Of a stretch of 64,000 bases of DNA, positions 17,374-26,007 are shown one piece after another; the stretch's first letter is position 1; every line of letters starts with the position of its first letter. Position numbers and translations under genes: made by a program. Source of the DNA: Rhizobium sp. AC27/96 (GTDB lineage Bacteria; Pseudomonadota; Alphaproteobacteria; Rhizobiales; Rhizobiaceae); NCBI RefSeq assembly GCF_001692325.1, contig NZ_LXKN01000025.1, positions 1-64,000 on the forward strand, written 5' to 3'. The notes beneath the pieces were generated by a model, which saw nothing but the letters and a program-made list of their open reading frames with translations, searched no databases and was not told the DNA's origin.

Positions 17374-18225
17374 TCAGCGGCCCGCCATGGCATTCCGGAT
17401 CATGGCATCATAACCCTCGGGATCCTGCAGCATGGCGAAATGGCTGGCGTCCTTCAGGATCACGAGCTTTGCGCCCGGTATCTCCTTTGCCATCATCTCA
17501 GTATGGTCGAGCTTCACCGCTTCATCATGGTCGCCGATTGCAAGCGTGACAGGCACGGCGATCTTTCCAAGGTCGGCTGCCGTCCATGCCGGCTGCGTGG
17601 CCCACATCTGCGAGATCTGGTTGACGAAGGCGTCGTATTCGTTCGGTGTCGGCGACAGTTTCCGGTAATATTCGCCGGCGACATCGATGTAGTTACTGAA
17701 GGTCTTGTTGTTCATGACGTCAGGCTTCACGCCGTCGGTGGTGACATTTGCCGCCTGGGCGATCACGCGTGTCAGCTTTTCGGGGTGCTTCATCGCCATG
17801 TCGATGCCGATAATGCCGCCATCAGACCACCCGACCAGCGTCACCTTGCCGATCTTCAGGTAGTCAAGCAACGCGACGTAATCCGAGGTCATCAGATCGT
17901 AGCCGAAGGGCTGCTCGCTGCGCGTCGAGCGGCCATGGCCGCGGCTGTCGGCAACGATGACGAGATGATCCCTGGCGAAATCGGCGACCTGAGCGCCCCA
18001 GACATCCGCATTCCCAAGTCCTCCATGGATGAAGAGGATCGGGTCGCCCGCGCCGTATTCGGCATAATACATCTTGATGTCGTTGATATCGGCCATGCCG
18101 CTGGCCTTCGGCTGTGGCATCGGCGGAAAGGCCGGGAGCGCGGCCCACCGCTCGGCGGCATGCGCGCTCGCAATTGTCAGGAACAACGAAAGAAACGTCA
18201 GTAATCCGATGGCAGCTCTGCGCAT
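17374..18225 (-). CDS. Exported alpha/beta hydrolase
   Basis: A 283-residue protein, started at the ATG at 18225 (GGGGAG ribosome site), with a signal peptide of about 23 residues ending SAHA-A. Alpha/beta hydrolase motifs: HGGLG oxyanion loop, nucleophile Ser134 in GWSDGG, acid in GDHDE and His in DASHFA near the C-terminus. Substrate unknown. It lies between truB and rpsO, where rhizobial and other genomes usually have these two genes next to each other, so it looks like an insertion into the block. Confidence 0.85.
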   Translation of the reverse strand: MRRAAIGLLTFLSLFLTIASAHAAERWAALPAFPPMPQPKASGMADINDIKMYYAEYGAGDPILFIHGGLGNADVWGAQVADFARDHLVIVADSRGHGRSTRSEQPFGYDLMTSDYVALLDYLKIGKVTLVGWSDGGIIGIDMAMKHPEKLTRVIAQAANVTTDGVKPDVMNNKTFSNYIDVAGEYYRKLSPTPNEYDAFVNQISQMWATQPAWTAADLGKIAVPVTLAIGDHDEAVKLDHTEMMAKEIPGAKLVILKDASHFAMLQDPEGYDAMIRNAMAGR

Positions 18226-18318
18226 GGTCTCCCCCTTGGACGGGCCTTCATGACCCGTCGGGGAGCATATCGCATCGCTATTGCCCTGCAATAGCCGCCT
18301 CTTTGGCCCGGATGCCGG

Positions 18319-19251
18319 TCAGGCGAAAACGCGTTTCGGGCGGAATTCGCCTTCGCCGATCTCGCCGATGGCGATCAGCTTGCCGCGCGCCGTGGCATAG
18401 GCCTCGGTTTCGGCAATCGGCGCATCGCGGCCGCGCACGAGGATGGGGTTGCCCATCTTCAGGCGGTGGGCCTGATCGTCGTTGATGATGAGATGCGGCA
18501 GGGATGACAGTGCTTCGGCCGTATCGATCAGCAATGCATCGAGCGCGGCGAGCCGCTCGTCGGCATCTTCGATTGCCTCAAGCGCCACGAGATCCGCCAG
18601 CGGCACCATCGCCTCTTCGGCAAAGGGGGCGACGAAGCTGCGACGCAGCTCGGAGATATGGCCGAAACAGCCGAGATTGCGGCCGAAATCGCGGGCAAGC
18701 GCCCGAACATAGGTGCCCTTGCCGCATTCCACTTCAAAATGCGCCGTGTTGGCATCCGGGCAGGCCAGCAGCGTCAGGCGGAACACTTCCACCTCGCGTG
18801 AGGGGATCTCGACGGTTTCGCCCTCGCGGGCCAGGTCATAGGCGCGCTCGCCGGCGATCTTGATCGCCGAGAACTGCGGCGGGATCTGGCTGATGACGCC
18901 GGTATATTGCGGCAGCAGCGCCCGAATGTCCTCTTCGCTCGGACGCTTGTCAGAACTCTCGGTCACTTCGCCTTCGAGGTCGTCTGTGGCGCGTTCTTCG
19001 CCCCACGTGACGGTGAATTCATAGATCTTGCGGCCGTCCATGACATAGGGAACCGTCTTGGTGGCATCGCCAAGCGCGATCGGCAGCATGCCGGAGGCAA
19101 GCGGATCGAGCGTACCGGCATGGCCGGCCTTTTGGGCCTTGAACAGCCACTTGATCTTGGAAACGGCCTCGGTCGAGCCGAAATCCACCGGCTTGTCGAG
19201 AATGAGCCAGCCCGAAATCGGGCGGCCCTTGGGCTTGCGTGGCTTGGACAT
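18319..19251 (-). CDS. truB: tRNA pseudouridine(55) synthase
   Basis: Forms pseudouridine 55 in the T loop of tRNAs. 310 residues, normal length. Motif I with catalytic Asp49 in AGHAGTLDPLASGMLP, then the Tyr-containing KIYEFTVTWG and the RALARDFGRNLGCFGHISELRR segment. C-terminal small domain present. Start at the ATG at 19251, 12 bases after rbfA, so translation is probably coupled. Confidence 0.96.
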   Translation of the reverse strand: MSKPRKPKGRPISGWLILDKPVDFGSTEAVSKIKWLFKAQKAGHAGTLDPLASGMLPIALGDATKTVPYVMDGRKIYEFTVTWGEERATDDLEGEVTESSDKRPSEEDIRALLPQYTGVISQIPPQFSAIKIAGERAYDLAREGETVEIPSREVEVFRLTLLACPDANTAHFEVECGKGTYVRALARDFGRNLGCFGHISELRRSFVAPFAEEAMVPLADLVALEAIEDADERLAALDALLIDTAEALSSLPHLIINDDQAHRLKMGNPILVRGRDAPIAETEAYATARGKLIAIGEIGEGEFRPKRVFA

Positions 19252-19263
19252 TGTCTGTCTCTG

Positions 19264-19680
19264 TTATCGGTTTTCGTCGGTGTCGGTATCGTCGTCCTTG
19301 AGGTCGCGCTGGACCTCCGGCGACCGCAGCAGCGCATCGATCTTCTTGTAATTGTCGAAGCTGGTATCGTCGCGGAAGCGGACTTCCGGCATGTACTTCA
19401 TCTGCCGAAGCAACGGGCCGAGACGGCCGCGGATATATTTCGAATGACGATTGAGGGTGTCGATGACGACATCATGGTCGGCGACGCCCAGCGGCGTCAC
19501 ATAGGCGGTGGCGATCTTCAGGTCCGGCGACATGCGCACTTCGGAAATGGAAATCACGGTGCGCTCGATCAGGTCGTCGCGCACTTCGCCGCGCTGCAGG
19601 ACCTGCGTGATCGCGGCGCGCACTTGTTCGCCGACGCGAAGCATACGCTGCGAAGGCGCGGAAGAGGTTGGTCTGGTCAT
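19264..19680 (-). CDS. rbfA: Ribosome-binding factor A
   Basis: KH-fold late assembly factor of the 30S subunit. 138 residues. RVGEQVRAAITQVLQRGEVRD and ISEVRMSPDLKIATAYVTPLG are the family signatures; a charged acidic C-terminal tail follows. Located between infB and truB in the conserved order. A terminator-like hairpin lies upstream (19875-19903), so rbfA-truB may also have a separate promoter in the 250-base gap. Confidence 0.95.
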   Translation of the reverse strand: MTRPTSSAPSQRMLRVGEQVRAAITQVLQRGEVRDDLIERTVISISEVRMSPDLKIATAYVTPLGVADHDVVIDTLNRHSKYIRGRLGPLLRQMKYMPEVRFRDDTSFDNYKKIDALLRSPEVQRDLKDDDTDTDENR

Positions 19681-19874
19681 GGTTTTTCCGTTAGCAGCGT
19701 CCCCTGGACGCTATAAAGCGGGTCACATGACTCGATCCGGCGCAAAGGTCAAGGCTGGATGGCCCGATCTGCCCTCCAGAGGCCCAGAATCCGGCTGAAT
19801 ATGGCGTCCTGTTCCTCCCGATCGGGGAAAGCGGCAGGGTGCAGCACCCTTCTCCAACTCCATCGAACCCAATG

Positions 19875-19903
19875 AAAAACCGCCGGCGATAACCGGCGGT
19901 TTT
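19875..19903 (-). terminator. Terminator between infB and rbfA
   Basis: AAAACCGCCGG and CCGGCGGTTTT arms with loop CGATAA (TTATCG on the minus strand), followed on the minus strand by a T run. It lies 26 bases after the infB stop and splits an operon that is continuous in many bacteria. Confidence 0.8.
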
Positions 19904-19928
19904 GATATCTGGCCAAAAGGAAGGCCGC

Positions 19929-22646
19929 TTACAGCGTGCGGGTGATGTGCTCCACGCGGAAGCATTCGATCGTATCGCCGGCGCGGATGTCTTCGTAGTT
20001 CTCGAAGGCCATACCGCATTCCTGGCCGACGTTGACTTCCGAGACTTCGTCCTTGAAGCGCTTGAGCGTCTTGAGCTTGCCTTCGTGGATGACGACGTTG
20101 TCGCGCACCAGGCGGACGCCGACGCCACGTTCGACCTTGCCTTCGGTAACGCGGCAACCTGCGACCTTGCCGACCTTCGTGATGTTGAACACCTCGAGGA
20201 TTTCGGCATTGCCGAGGAAGGTTTCGCGACGCTCCGGAGAGAGCAGGCCCGACATCGCTGCCTTCACGTCATCCACCAGGTCGTAGATGATGTTGTAGTA
20301 GCGGATTTCGATGCCTTCACGCTCGGCCATCGTACGGGCCTGGGCATTGGCACGGACGTTGAAGCCGATGATCGCCGCGTCGGAAGCTCCGGCCAGCGAA
20401 ATATCGGATTCGGTCACGCCGCCGACGCCCGAATGGACGATGCGGGCGCGAACCTCGTCGGTGCCGAGCTTGTCCAGTGCGCCGGCAATGGCTTCGATCG
20501 AGCCTTGCACGTCGCCCTTGATAACCAGCGGGAACTCCTTGGTGCCAGTGGCCTGCAGCGTCATCATCATCTGTTCCAGCGAACCGCGCTGGACGGACTG
20601 ACGGGCTGCTGCCTTGTCGCGGGTGAGGCGCTGGCGGTATTCGGAGATTTCGCGGGCACGGCTTTCGTTCTCAACGACGGCGAACTTGTCGCCAGCCTGC
20701 GGTGCGCCGGAAAGACCGAGGACCTCGACCGGCATGGCCGGGCCGGCTTCCTTCACATGCTCGCCCTTGTCGTTGACCAGTGCGCGCACGCGGCCCCACT
20801 GATCGCCTGCAACGACGATCTGGCCGGGACGCAACGTGCCCTTCTGGATGAGGACGGTAGCGACCGAGCCGCGGCCACGATCAAGCTGGGCTTCGATGAC
20901 GGTGCCTTCCGCGGTGCGGTTCGGATTGGCCTTGAGGTCAAGGATTTCCGCCTGCAGCAGGATGGCTTCGAGCAGCTTGTCGAGGTTGACGCGGTTCTTG
21001 GCCGAGACTTCGACGTCGAGCACTTCGCCGCCCAGGGATTCGACGAAGACCTCATGCTGCAGCAGTTCCATGCGGACCTTCTGCGGATTGGCTTCATGCT
21101 TGTCGATCTTGTTGATCGCCACGATGATCGGAACACCGGCCGCCTTGGCGTGATTGATCGATTCGATCGTCTGCGGCATCACGCTGTCGTCGGCGGCAAC
21201 GACCAGGATGGCGATGTCGGTCGCCTGGGCGCCGCGAGCACGCATTGCCGTAAAGGCGGCGTGGCCGGGAGTGTCGATGAAGGTGATCTTCTGGCCGTTA
21301 TGTTCGACCTGATAGGCGCCGATATGCTGAGTGATGCCACCGGCTTCACCGGACACCACATTGGCGTGGCGGATGGCGTCGAGCAGTGATGTCTTGCCGT
21401 GGTCGACGTGACCCATGATGGTGACGACGGGCGGACGGGACACCAGTTCGCCGTCTTCGTCGGCAACGTTGAAGATGCCGTGTTCGACGTCGGATTCGGA
21501 AACGCGCTTGACGGTATGGCCGAATTCGTTGGCGATCAGCTCGGCCAGATCGGCGTCGATGACGTCGCCCGGCTTCAGCATCTGGCCTTCCTTCATGAGG
21601 AACTTGATGACGTCGACGGCGCGTTCAGACATGCGCTGCGACAGTTCCTGGATGGTGATGGTTTCCGGCAGCACGACTTCGCGCGAGATCTTTTCGCGCG
21701 TTTCCTGCATCTGGCTGCGGCGGAACTTTTCCTGGCGGCGGCGCATGGCCGAAAGCGAACGGCCGCGAGCGCTGCCGTCTTCGTCGACATTGGCCGTCGT
21801 CACCGTCAGCTTGCCGCGGCGGCGCTCGTCATCCGTCTTCGGGCGGGTGGTAACCGGCTTTGCCGGCTCAGGACGCGTAACCTTGCCGCGTACCGGAGCG
21901 CCGCGCGGAGGACCACGATCGGTTTCTTCTTCGTTGACCCGGCGGCGATTGGCCGGAGCCTCTGCCGCGGGAGCACCAGGGCGTGCCGGAGCCGCATCGG
22001 GGCGACGGGCAACGACAGGAGCCGGAGCAGCCTGAGCTGCCGGCTTCGGTGCTTCGACCGGTGCAGGTGTCTCTGTCTTGGCTTCGAGGGCGCGAGCCGC
22101 TTCTTCTTCGGCGCGGCGTGCGGCTTCAGCCTGCTCTTCAATGCGGCGGGCTGCCTCTTCCTCGGCGCGGCGTGCGTCCTCCTCGGCGCGACGAACCGCA
22201 TCGGCGGCGTCGCGGACCTGGGCTTCGGCAAGCGCGCGGCGGCGAGCATCCATTTCGCCGGCTGACAGATGGTTCAGAACCACCGGGCGCGACGAACGTT
22301 CCTGCTGCGGGCGCTGCTGGTTGTTCTGGTTGGATTGCTGCGGACGCTGCTGCTGGCCACCCGGCTGATGAATGCGCGGAGCCGGCTGCGGCGGGCGCGG
22401 CGGCTGCGGCGTCGGTTCCGCAACGCGCGTCACGGATGGTGCCGCGGCAGCGGTCGTCGAAGCAACGATCGGCTTTTCGTCTTCGGGGCGTAGCGGACGG
22501 CGCTTGCGGGTTTCAACCACGACCGCCTTGGTGCGACCGCGGCCCATGTCCTGGCGCACGGTGCCCTGGTTCACGCCTGAAGGCTTCAGGGTGAGAGTCT
22601 TCTTACCTGAAACATTCAGCGTCTTGTCGTCTTGATTGTCGGTCAT
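19929..22646 (-). CDS. infB: Translation initiation factor IF-2
   Basis: GTPase that brings fMet-tRNA to the 30S subunit. 905 residues. Long, low-complexity N-terminal extension (about 1-320) rich in Ala, Glu, Arg and Pro with AEEEAARR-type repeats, then an IF2 N-terminal domain, and the G domain with GHVDHGKT (G1), DTPGHAAF (G3) and NKID (G4). Domains II, III and IV end at EHITRTL. Downstream of ylxR in the rimP-nusA operon. Confidence 0.97.
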   Translation of the reverse strand: MTDNQDDKTLNVSGKKTLTLKPSGVNQGTVRQDMGRGRTKAVVVETRKRRPLRPEDEKPIVASTTAAAAPSVTRVAEPTPQPPRPPQPAPRIHQPGGQQQRPQQSNQNNQQRPQQERSSRPVVLNHLSAGEMDARRRALAEAQVRDAADAVRRAEEDARRAEEEAARRIEEQAEAARRAEEEAARALEAKTETPAPVEAPKPAAQAAPAPVVARRPDAAPARPGAPAAEAPANRRRVNEEETDRGPPRGAPVRGKVTRPEPAKPVTTRPKTDDERRRGKLTVTTANVDEDGSARGRSLSAMRRRQEKFRRSQMQETREKISREVVLPETITIQELSQRMSERAVDVIKFLMKEGQMLKPGDVIDADLAELIANEFGHTVKRVSESDVEHGIFNVADEDGELVSRPPVVTIMGHVDHGKTSLLDAIRHANVVSGEAGGITQHIGAYQVEHNGQKITFIDTPGHAAFTAMRARGAQATDIAILVVAADDSVMPQTIESINHAKAAGVPIIVAINKIDKHEANPQKVRMELLQHEVFVESLGGEVLDVEVSAKNRVNLDKLLEAILLQAEILDLKANPNRTAEGTVIEAQLDRGRGSVATVLIQKGTLRPGQIVVAGDQWGRVRALVNDKGEHVKEAGPAMPVEVLGLSGAPQAGDKFAVVENESRAREISEYRQRLTRDKAAARQSVQRGSLEQMMMTLQATGTKEFPLVIKGDVQGSIEAIAGALDKLGTDEVRARIVHSGVGGVTESDISLAGASDAAIIGFNVRANAQARTMAEREGIEIRYYNIIYDLVDDVKAAMSGLLSPERRETFLGNAEILEVFNITKVGKVAGCRVTEGKVERGVGVRLVRDNVVIHEGKLKTLKRFKDEVSEVNVGQECGMAFENYEDIRAGDTIECFRVEHITRTL

Positions 22647-22747
22647 TCCGTTCCCGTTCCTTCGGACAGGGCTCGGAAACGTCCGTCAGACCCTGTCGTT
22701 CAATGCATGTACCTTAATGAGGCGTCCGGTATTCACCGGTGACCGCG

Positions 22748-23440
22748 TCATTGTTTTCGCCGGCCAGCGCCGCCCGTTGCCCGGGACTGACCGCCGTTGC
22801 GGTACCGTTCGAGCAGGTTTGCGCGCTTCACTACACCTTCACCCGCCCGCCCTGCAAGCGCTGCGGCATGGATAAAAGCGTTCTGGCCCATCAGTTCTTC
22901 CATTTCCGCCTCCGTAAAGACACGGAAAGACGGTATTTCCTCTTCGGTTTCCATACCGAGATGCCAGGCCTTTCGTGCCTGGTCGATCTTGCGAACGCCG
23001 TCGGCTGCGGCATCGATCGCATGGAACACGGCGAGTGCCGAACCATTGCGAACCGCGCCGTCGACCTTCGACGAGCCATTGACGAACTGGCCCGCCTTGC
23101 GCGCCATGTGCATCATCCCGGCAAGCTGCGCCACGAGAAGGCGGTCGACGGTGGCGCCGAGATCGCCCGGTGCCGTCACCTCCGCCTTCAAGGCGCGTGA
23201 AAACAATTTCTTTGCCACTGCCTTGTCCACGAGTGCCCGGTCGAACTTGACCCAGCAACCGCGTCCCGGCAGCTGCCGCTTCAGATCGGGAACAACGGTT
23301 CCGTCCGGAGCGGCGACGAAGCGGATCAACTCGTCGGCTGATCCGCTTTCGCGTGTTACGATGCACATGCGGCCGTTTGCGCCGTCACCCCCGAGATTGT
23401 CGTCTTCGGGCGGTGCGCTCGGCCCCTCGGTGATCGTCAT
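22748..23440 (-). CDS. YlxR-type RNA-binding protein (DUF448)
   Basis: A 230-residue protein in the invariant place between nusA and infB. It has an N-terminal DUF448/YlxR domain (about 22-95: RMCIVTRESGSADELIRFV, LPGRGCWV, DKAVAKKLFSRA) and a C-terminal L7Ae-like half (about 110-200: LLVAQLAGMMHMARKAGQFVNG). Longer than Gram-positive YlxR, as usual in alphaproteobacteria. Suggested roles are RNA binding and, in some bacteria, RNase P or transcription effects. Its ATG overlaps the nusA stop (ATGA), indicating coupling. Confidence 0.88.
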   Translation of the reverse strand: MTITEGPSAPPEDDNLGGDGANGRMCIVTRESGSADELIRFVAAPDGTVVPDLKRQLPGRGCWVKFDRALVDKAVAKKLFSRALKAEVTAPGDLGATVDRLLVAQLAGMMHMARKAGQFVNGSSKVDGAVRNGSALAVFHAIDAAADGVRKIDQARKAWHLGMETEEEIPSFRVFTEAEMEELMGQNAFIHAAALAGRAGEGVVKRANLLERYRNGGQSRATGGAGRRKQ

Positions 23441-25044
23441 GCCTGTTGCTCGGCTTCATCCTCCGCGGCGACCTCTTCGGTCTCGGTGGCGAGATCGGCT
23501 TCGGTGATCCAGCCGGCCAGCAGGCGAGCCTGTACGACCATCTGTTCGGCTTCGACGCGCGAGACCTCGAGCTTGGAGAACAGGCCCTCGAACTTCTTTG
23601 TCTCGCCGTTCTTGCGTTCGGACCAGCCGACGAGGTCGTCTGCGGCGCAGCCGGCGAAGTCTTCGATCGTCTTGATGCCGTCCTCACCGAGGGCAACCAT
23701 CATCTGTGCGGTCATGCCGTTGATCTCACGCAGCTCGTCGGAAACACCGAGCGCCTTGCGCTTCTCGTCCATTTCGGCTTCGAGCTTCTCCAGATATTCG
23801 CGGGCGCGGGTCTGGATTTCCTGGGCGGTGTCTTCGTCGAAGCCGTCGATGGAGGAGATTTCCTCGAGATCGACGTAAGCCAGTTCCTCGACGGCGGCAA
23901 AGCCTTCCGAAGCCAGAACCTGGCCGACCATTTCGTCGACGTCGAGCGCGTCCATGAACAGGTTGGTGCGCTCGTTGAATTCCTTCTGGCGGCGCTCCGA
24001 TTCCTCGGCTTCCGTCATGATGTCGATATCCCAACCGGTCAGCTGCGAGGCGAGGCGGACGTTCTGACCGCGGCGGCCGATGGCCAGCGACAGCTGCTCA
24101 TCCGGAACCACGACTTCGATACGCTCGGCATCCTCGTCGAGAACGACCTTGGCGACTTCGGCCGGCTGCAGCGCGTTGACGACGAAGTTCGCCGGCTCGC
24201 TGGACCAGGGAATGATGTCGATCTTTTCACCCTGCAGCTCGCCGACGACGGCCTGAACGCGCGAACCGCGCATACCGACGCAGGCGCCGACCGGATCGAT
24301 CGACGAGTCGTTCGAAATGACGGCGATCTTGGCGCGCGAGCCCGGATCGCGGGCAACCGATTTCACCTGGATGATGCCGTCGTAGATTTCAGGCACTTCC
24401 ATGGTGAAGAGCTTGACCATGAACTGCGGATGCGTGCGCGACAGGAAGATCTGCGGACCGCGCTGTTCGCGGCGCACGTCGTAGACATAGGCGCGGACGC
24501 GGTCGCCATAGCGGAAGTTTTCGCGCGGGATCATCTCGTCGCGGCGGATGATGCCTTCGCCACGACCGAGGTCGACGATGACGTTGCCATATTCGACGCG
24601 CTTGACCGTGCCGTTGACGATTTCGCCGACGCGATCCTTGAATTCGTCGAACTGGCGGTCACGCTCGGCTTCGCGCACCTTCTGCACGATGACCTGCTTG
24701 GCCGACTGGGCAGCGATGCGGCCGAAATCCATCGGCGGCAGCGGATCGGCGATGAAATCGCCAAGGGCTGCATCCGGGTTGCGGTCGCGCGCCAGTTCCA
24801 GCGGGATCTGCGTGGAATAGTCTTCTGCCTTCTCGACGACTTCGAGCAGGCGCTGCAGACGGATTTCGCCGGTCTTCGGGTTGATGTCGGCGCGGATGTT
24901 CGATTCCGTGCCGTAACGCGAGCGCGCGGCCTTCTGGATCGCGTCCGCCATCGCGGCAAGCACGATCTCGCGGTCGATGACCTTTTCGCGCGCCACTGCA
25001 TCTGCGATCTGCAGAAGTTCTAGCCGGTTCGCACTGACTGCCAT
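23437..25044 (-). CDS. nusA: Transcription termination/antitermination factor NusA
   Basis: RNA polymerase-binding elongation factor that modulates pausing, termination and antitermination. 535 residues: N-terminal polymerase-binding domain (about 1-130), S1 (about 140-205, GTVKRVEYGNVIVDLG), KH1 and KH2 (about 235-350, GACVGMRGSRVQAVVGEL, AIGRRGQNVRLASQL) and a C-terminal region with acidic helix-hairpin-helix repeats. Second gene of the rimP-nusA operon. In E. coli NusA represses its own operon via leader terminators, and a hairpin is present in this leader too. Confidence 0.97.
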   Translation of the reverse strand: MAVSANRLELLQIADAVAREKVIDREIVLAAMADAIQKAARSRYGTESNIRADINPKTGEIRLQRLLEVVEKAEDYSTQIPLELARDRNPDAALGDFIADPLPPMDFGRIAAQSAKQVIVQKVREAERDRQFDEFKDRVGEIVNGTVKRVEYGNVIVDLGRGEGIIRRDEMIPRENFRYGDRVRAYVYDVRREQRGPQIFLSRTHPQFMVKLFTMEVPEIYDGIIQVKSVARDPGSRAKIAVISNDSSIDPVGACVGMRGSRVQAVVGELQGEKIDIIPWSSEPANFVVNALQPAEVAKVVLDEDAERIEVVVPDEQLSLAIGRRGQNVRLASQLTGWDIDIMTEAEESERRQKEFNERTNLFMDALDVDEMVGQVLASEGFAAVEELAYVDLEEISSIDGFDEDTAQEIQTRAREYLEKLEAEMDEKRKALGVSDELREINGMTAQMMVALGEDGIKTIEDFAGCAADDLVGWSERKNGETKKFEGLFSKLEVSRVEAEQMVVQARLLAGWITEADLATETEEVAAEDEAEQQA

Positions 25045-25103
25045 TTTTAGTCTCCGTCTTCCTGCCCTGGGGTTCCCGTCCCGTTAGGCGGTTCGTTGAT
25101 CGG

Positions 25104-25709
25104 TTATTCTTCTTCGTCCGCTTCGTTCTGGTTCGCTGCCTCGGCTTTCGCCAGCTTGTCGGCGCGCAACGCATCGCGGATGAGATCGTCCGTCAGGATC
25201 AGCTTGGCGTCGGCCAGCGTGCTGAACGGAATGATTACTTTCGGCTCTTCGCCATAAGCGACCTGGTCGCGTTCGATCGTAAAGCCTTCGTCGGTGACGT
25301 CGGCGATCTTGCCGCGGAACCGCTTGCGGTTGTCCACCAGGATCGATGTCTCGCACTTGACGATATGGCCGATCCAGCGGACGAAATCCGACTTGCGCAC
25401 CATCGGGCGGTCGATGCCCGGCGAAGATACTTCGAGATGATACGCCTTATCGATCGGATCTTCCACATCCAGGACCGGAGAAATGGCCGTCGAGACCTCT
25501 TCGCAATCCTGGACGGTCATGGTGCCGTCGTTGCGCTCGGCCATAATCTGCAAGGTCAGGCCGTTCTGGTTGAGAAGGCGTGCCCGCACAAGGCGAAAGC
25601 CCAAGCCGACGATTACGGGCTCGATGATGGCGGCGACGCGCTGGTCAAGGCCGGTTTCGACGATCAGGCGCGGTTCATTGGTATTGTCTGCGTTTGTCAC
25701 TTCCGACAA
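25104..25709 (-). CDS. rimP: Ribosome maturation factor RimP
   Basis: Acts in 30S assembly (S12 and S19 incorporation). 201 residues. Visible family features: ARLLNQNGLTLQIMAER, the DCEEVSTAISPVLDVEDPI segment and the YHLEVSSPGIDRPMVRKSDF signature, then an SH3-like C-terminal half and an acidic tail. First gene of the operon, with a good promoter at 25813-25841 and an unusual leader hairpin. Confidence 0.95.
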   Translation of the reverse strand: MSEVTNADNTNEPRLIVETGLDQRVAAIIEPVIVGLGFRLVRARLLNQNGLTLQIMAERNDGTMTVQDCEEVSTAISPVLDVEDPIDKAYHLEVSSPGIDRPMVRKSDFVRWIGHIVKCETSILVDNRKRFRGKIADVTDEGFTIERDQVAYGEEPKVIIPFSTLADAKLILTDDLIRDALRADKLAKAEAANQNEADEEE

Positions 25710-25751
25710 GCGTTCACTCCTGCAGGGTGCTGCATTTGGGAGATCGAGCTA

Positions 25752-25784
25752 ATAAAAAAGAGCGGGTCCTTGCGGCCCACTCTT
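25752..25784 (-). promoter_or_regulatory. Terminator-like hairpin in the rimP-nusA leader
   Basis: On the minus strand AAGAGTGGG pairs with CCCGCTCTT (9 bp with one G-T) around a nine-base loop, directly followed by TTTTTT. It lies after the promoter and about 43 bases before the rimP start, so it is inside the leader and not at the end of another gene. This is the architecture of an attenuator. Confidence 0.7.
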
Positions 25785-25812
25785 CATCACACGATCAAGA
25801 ATTTGAAAGCGG

Positions 25813-25841
25813 ATATAAGCCCGTTTCCGGCAAATTGCAAG
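25813..25841 (-). promoter_or_regulatory. Promoter of the rimP-nusA operon
   Basis: On the minus strand CTTGCA and TTATAT are separated by 17 bases, close to the alphaproteobacterial housekeeping consensus. Start of transcription is expected near 25806, giving a leader of about 97 bases. Confidence 0.65.
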
Positions 25842-25901
25842 GCTTTTGCCGGACGCTTTAGCCATGCGCGAATGGCATTGGGATATCGATGGTCGCAAAG
25901 A

Positions 25902-25949
25902 ACTCTGTTTGACAGAGTACTGGTCGTTATATACTCTGTACTACAGAGA
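25902..25949 (+). promoter_or_regulatory. Promoter with two palindromic operators
   Basis: Operator 1 (25902-25918) is ACTCTGT-TTG-ACAGAGT, a perfect palindrome that includes the -35 TTGACA (25909-25914). Operator 2 (25933-25949) is ACTCTGT-ACT-ACAGAGA, overlapping the -10 region (TATACT at 25930 or TACTCT at 25932). Centres are 31 bases apart, about three helical turns. Binding there would block RNA polymerase. The likely ligand is the regulator encoded at 26568. Confidence 0.75.
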
Positions 25950-26007
25950 ACGATGTCACGCAGAGTGTGATCCCCGATCGCCTTGAAACATTGGAGGAGC
26001 AGCGCCT

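Noticed and set aside
19902..21389. 495-residue open frame opposite infB
   Set aside because: Antisense shadow of infB caused by codon bias.
23446..25023. 525-residue open frame opposite nusA
   Set aside because: Antisense shadow of nusA.
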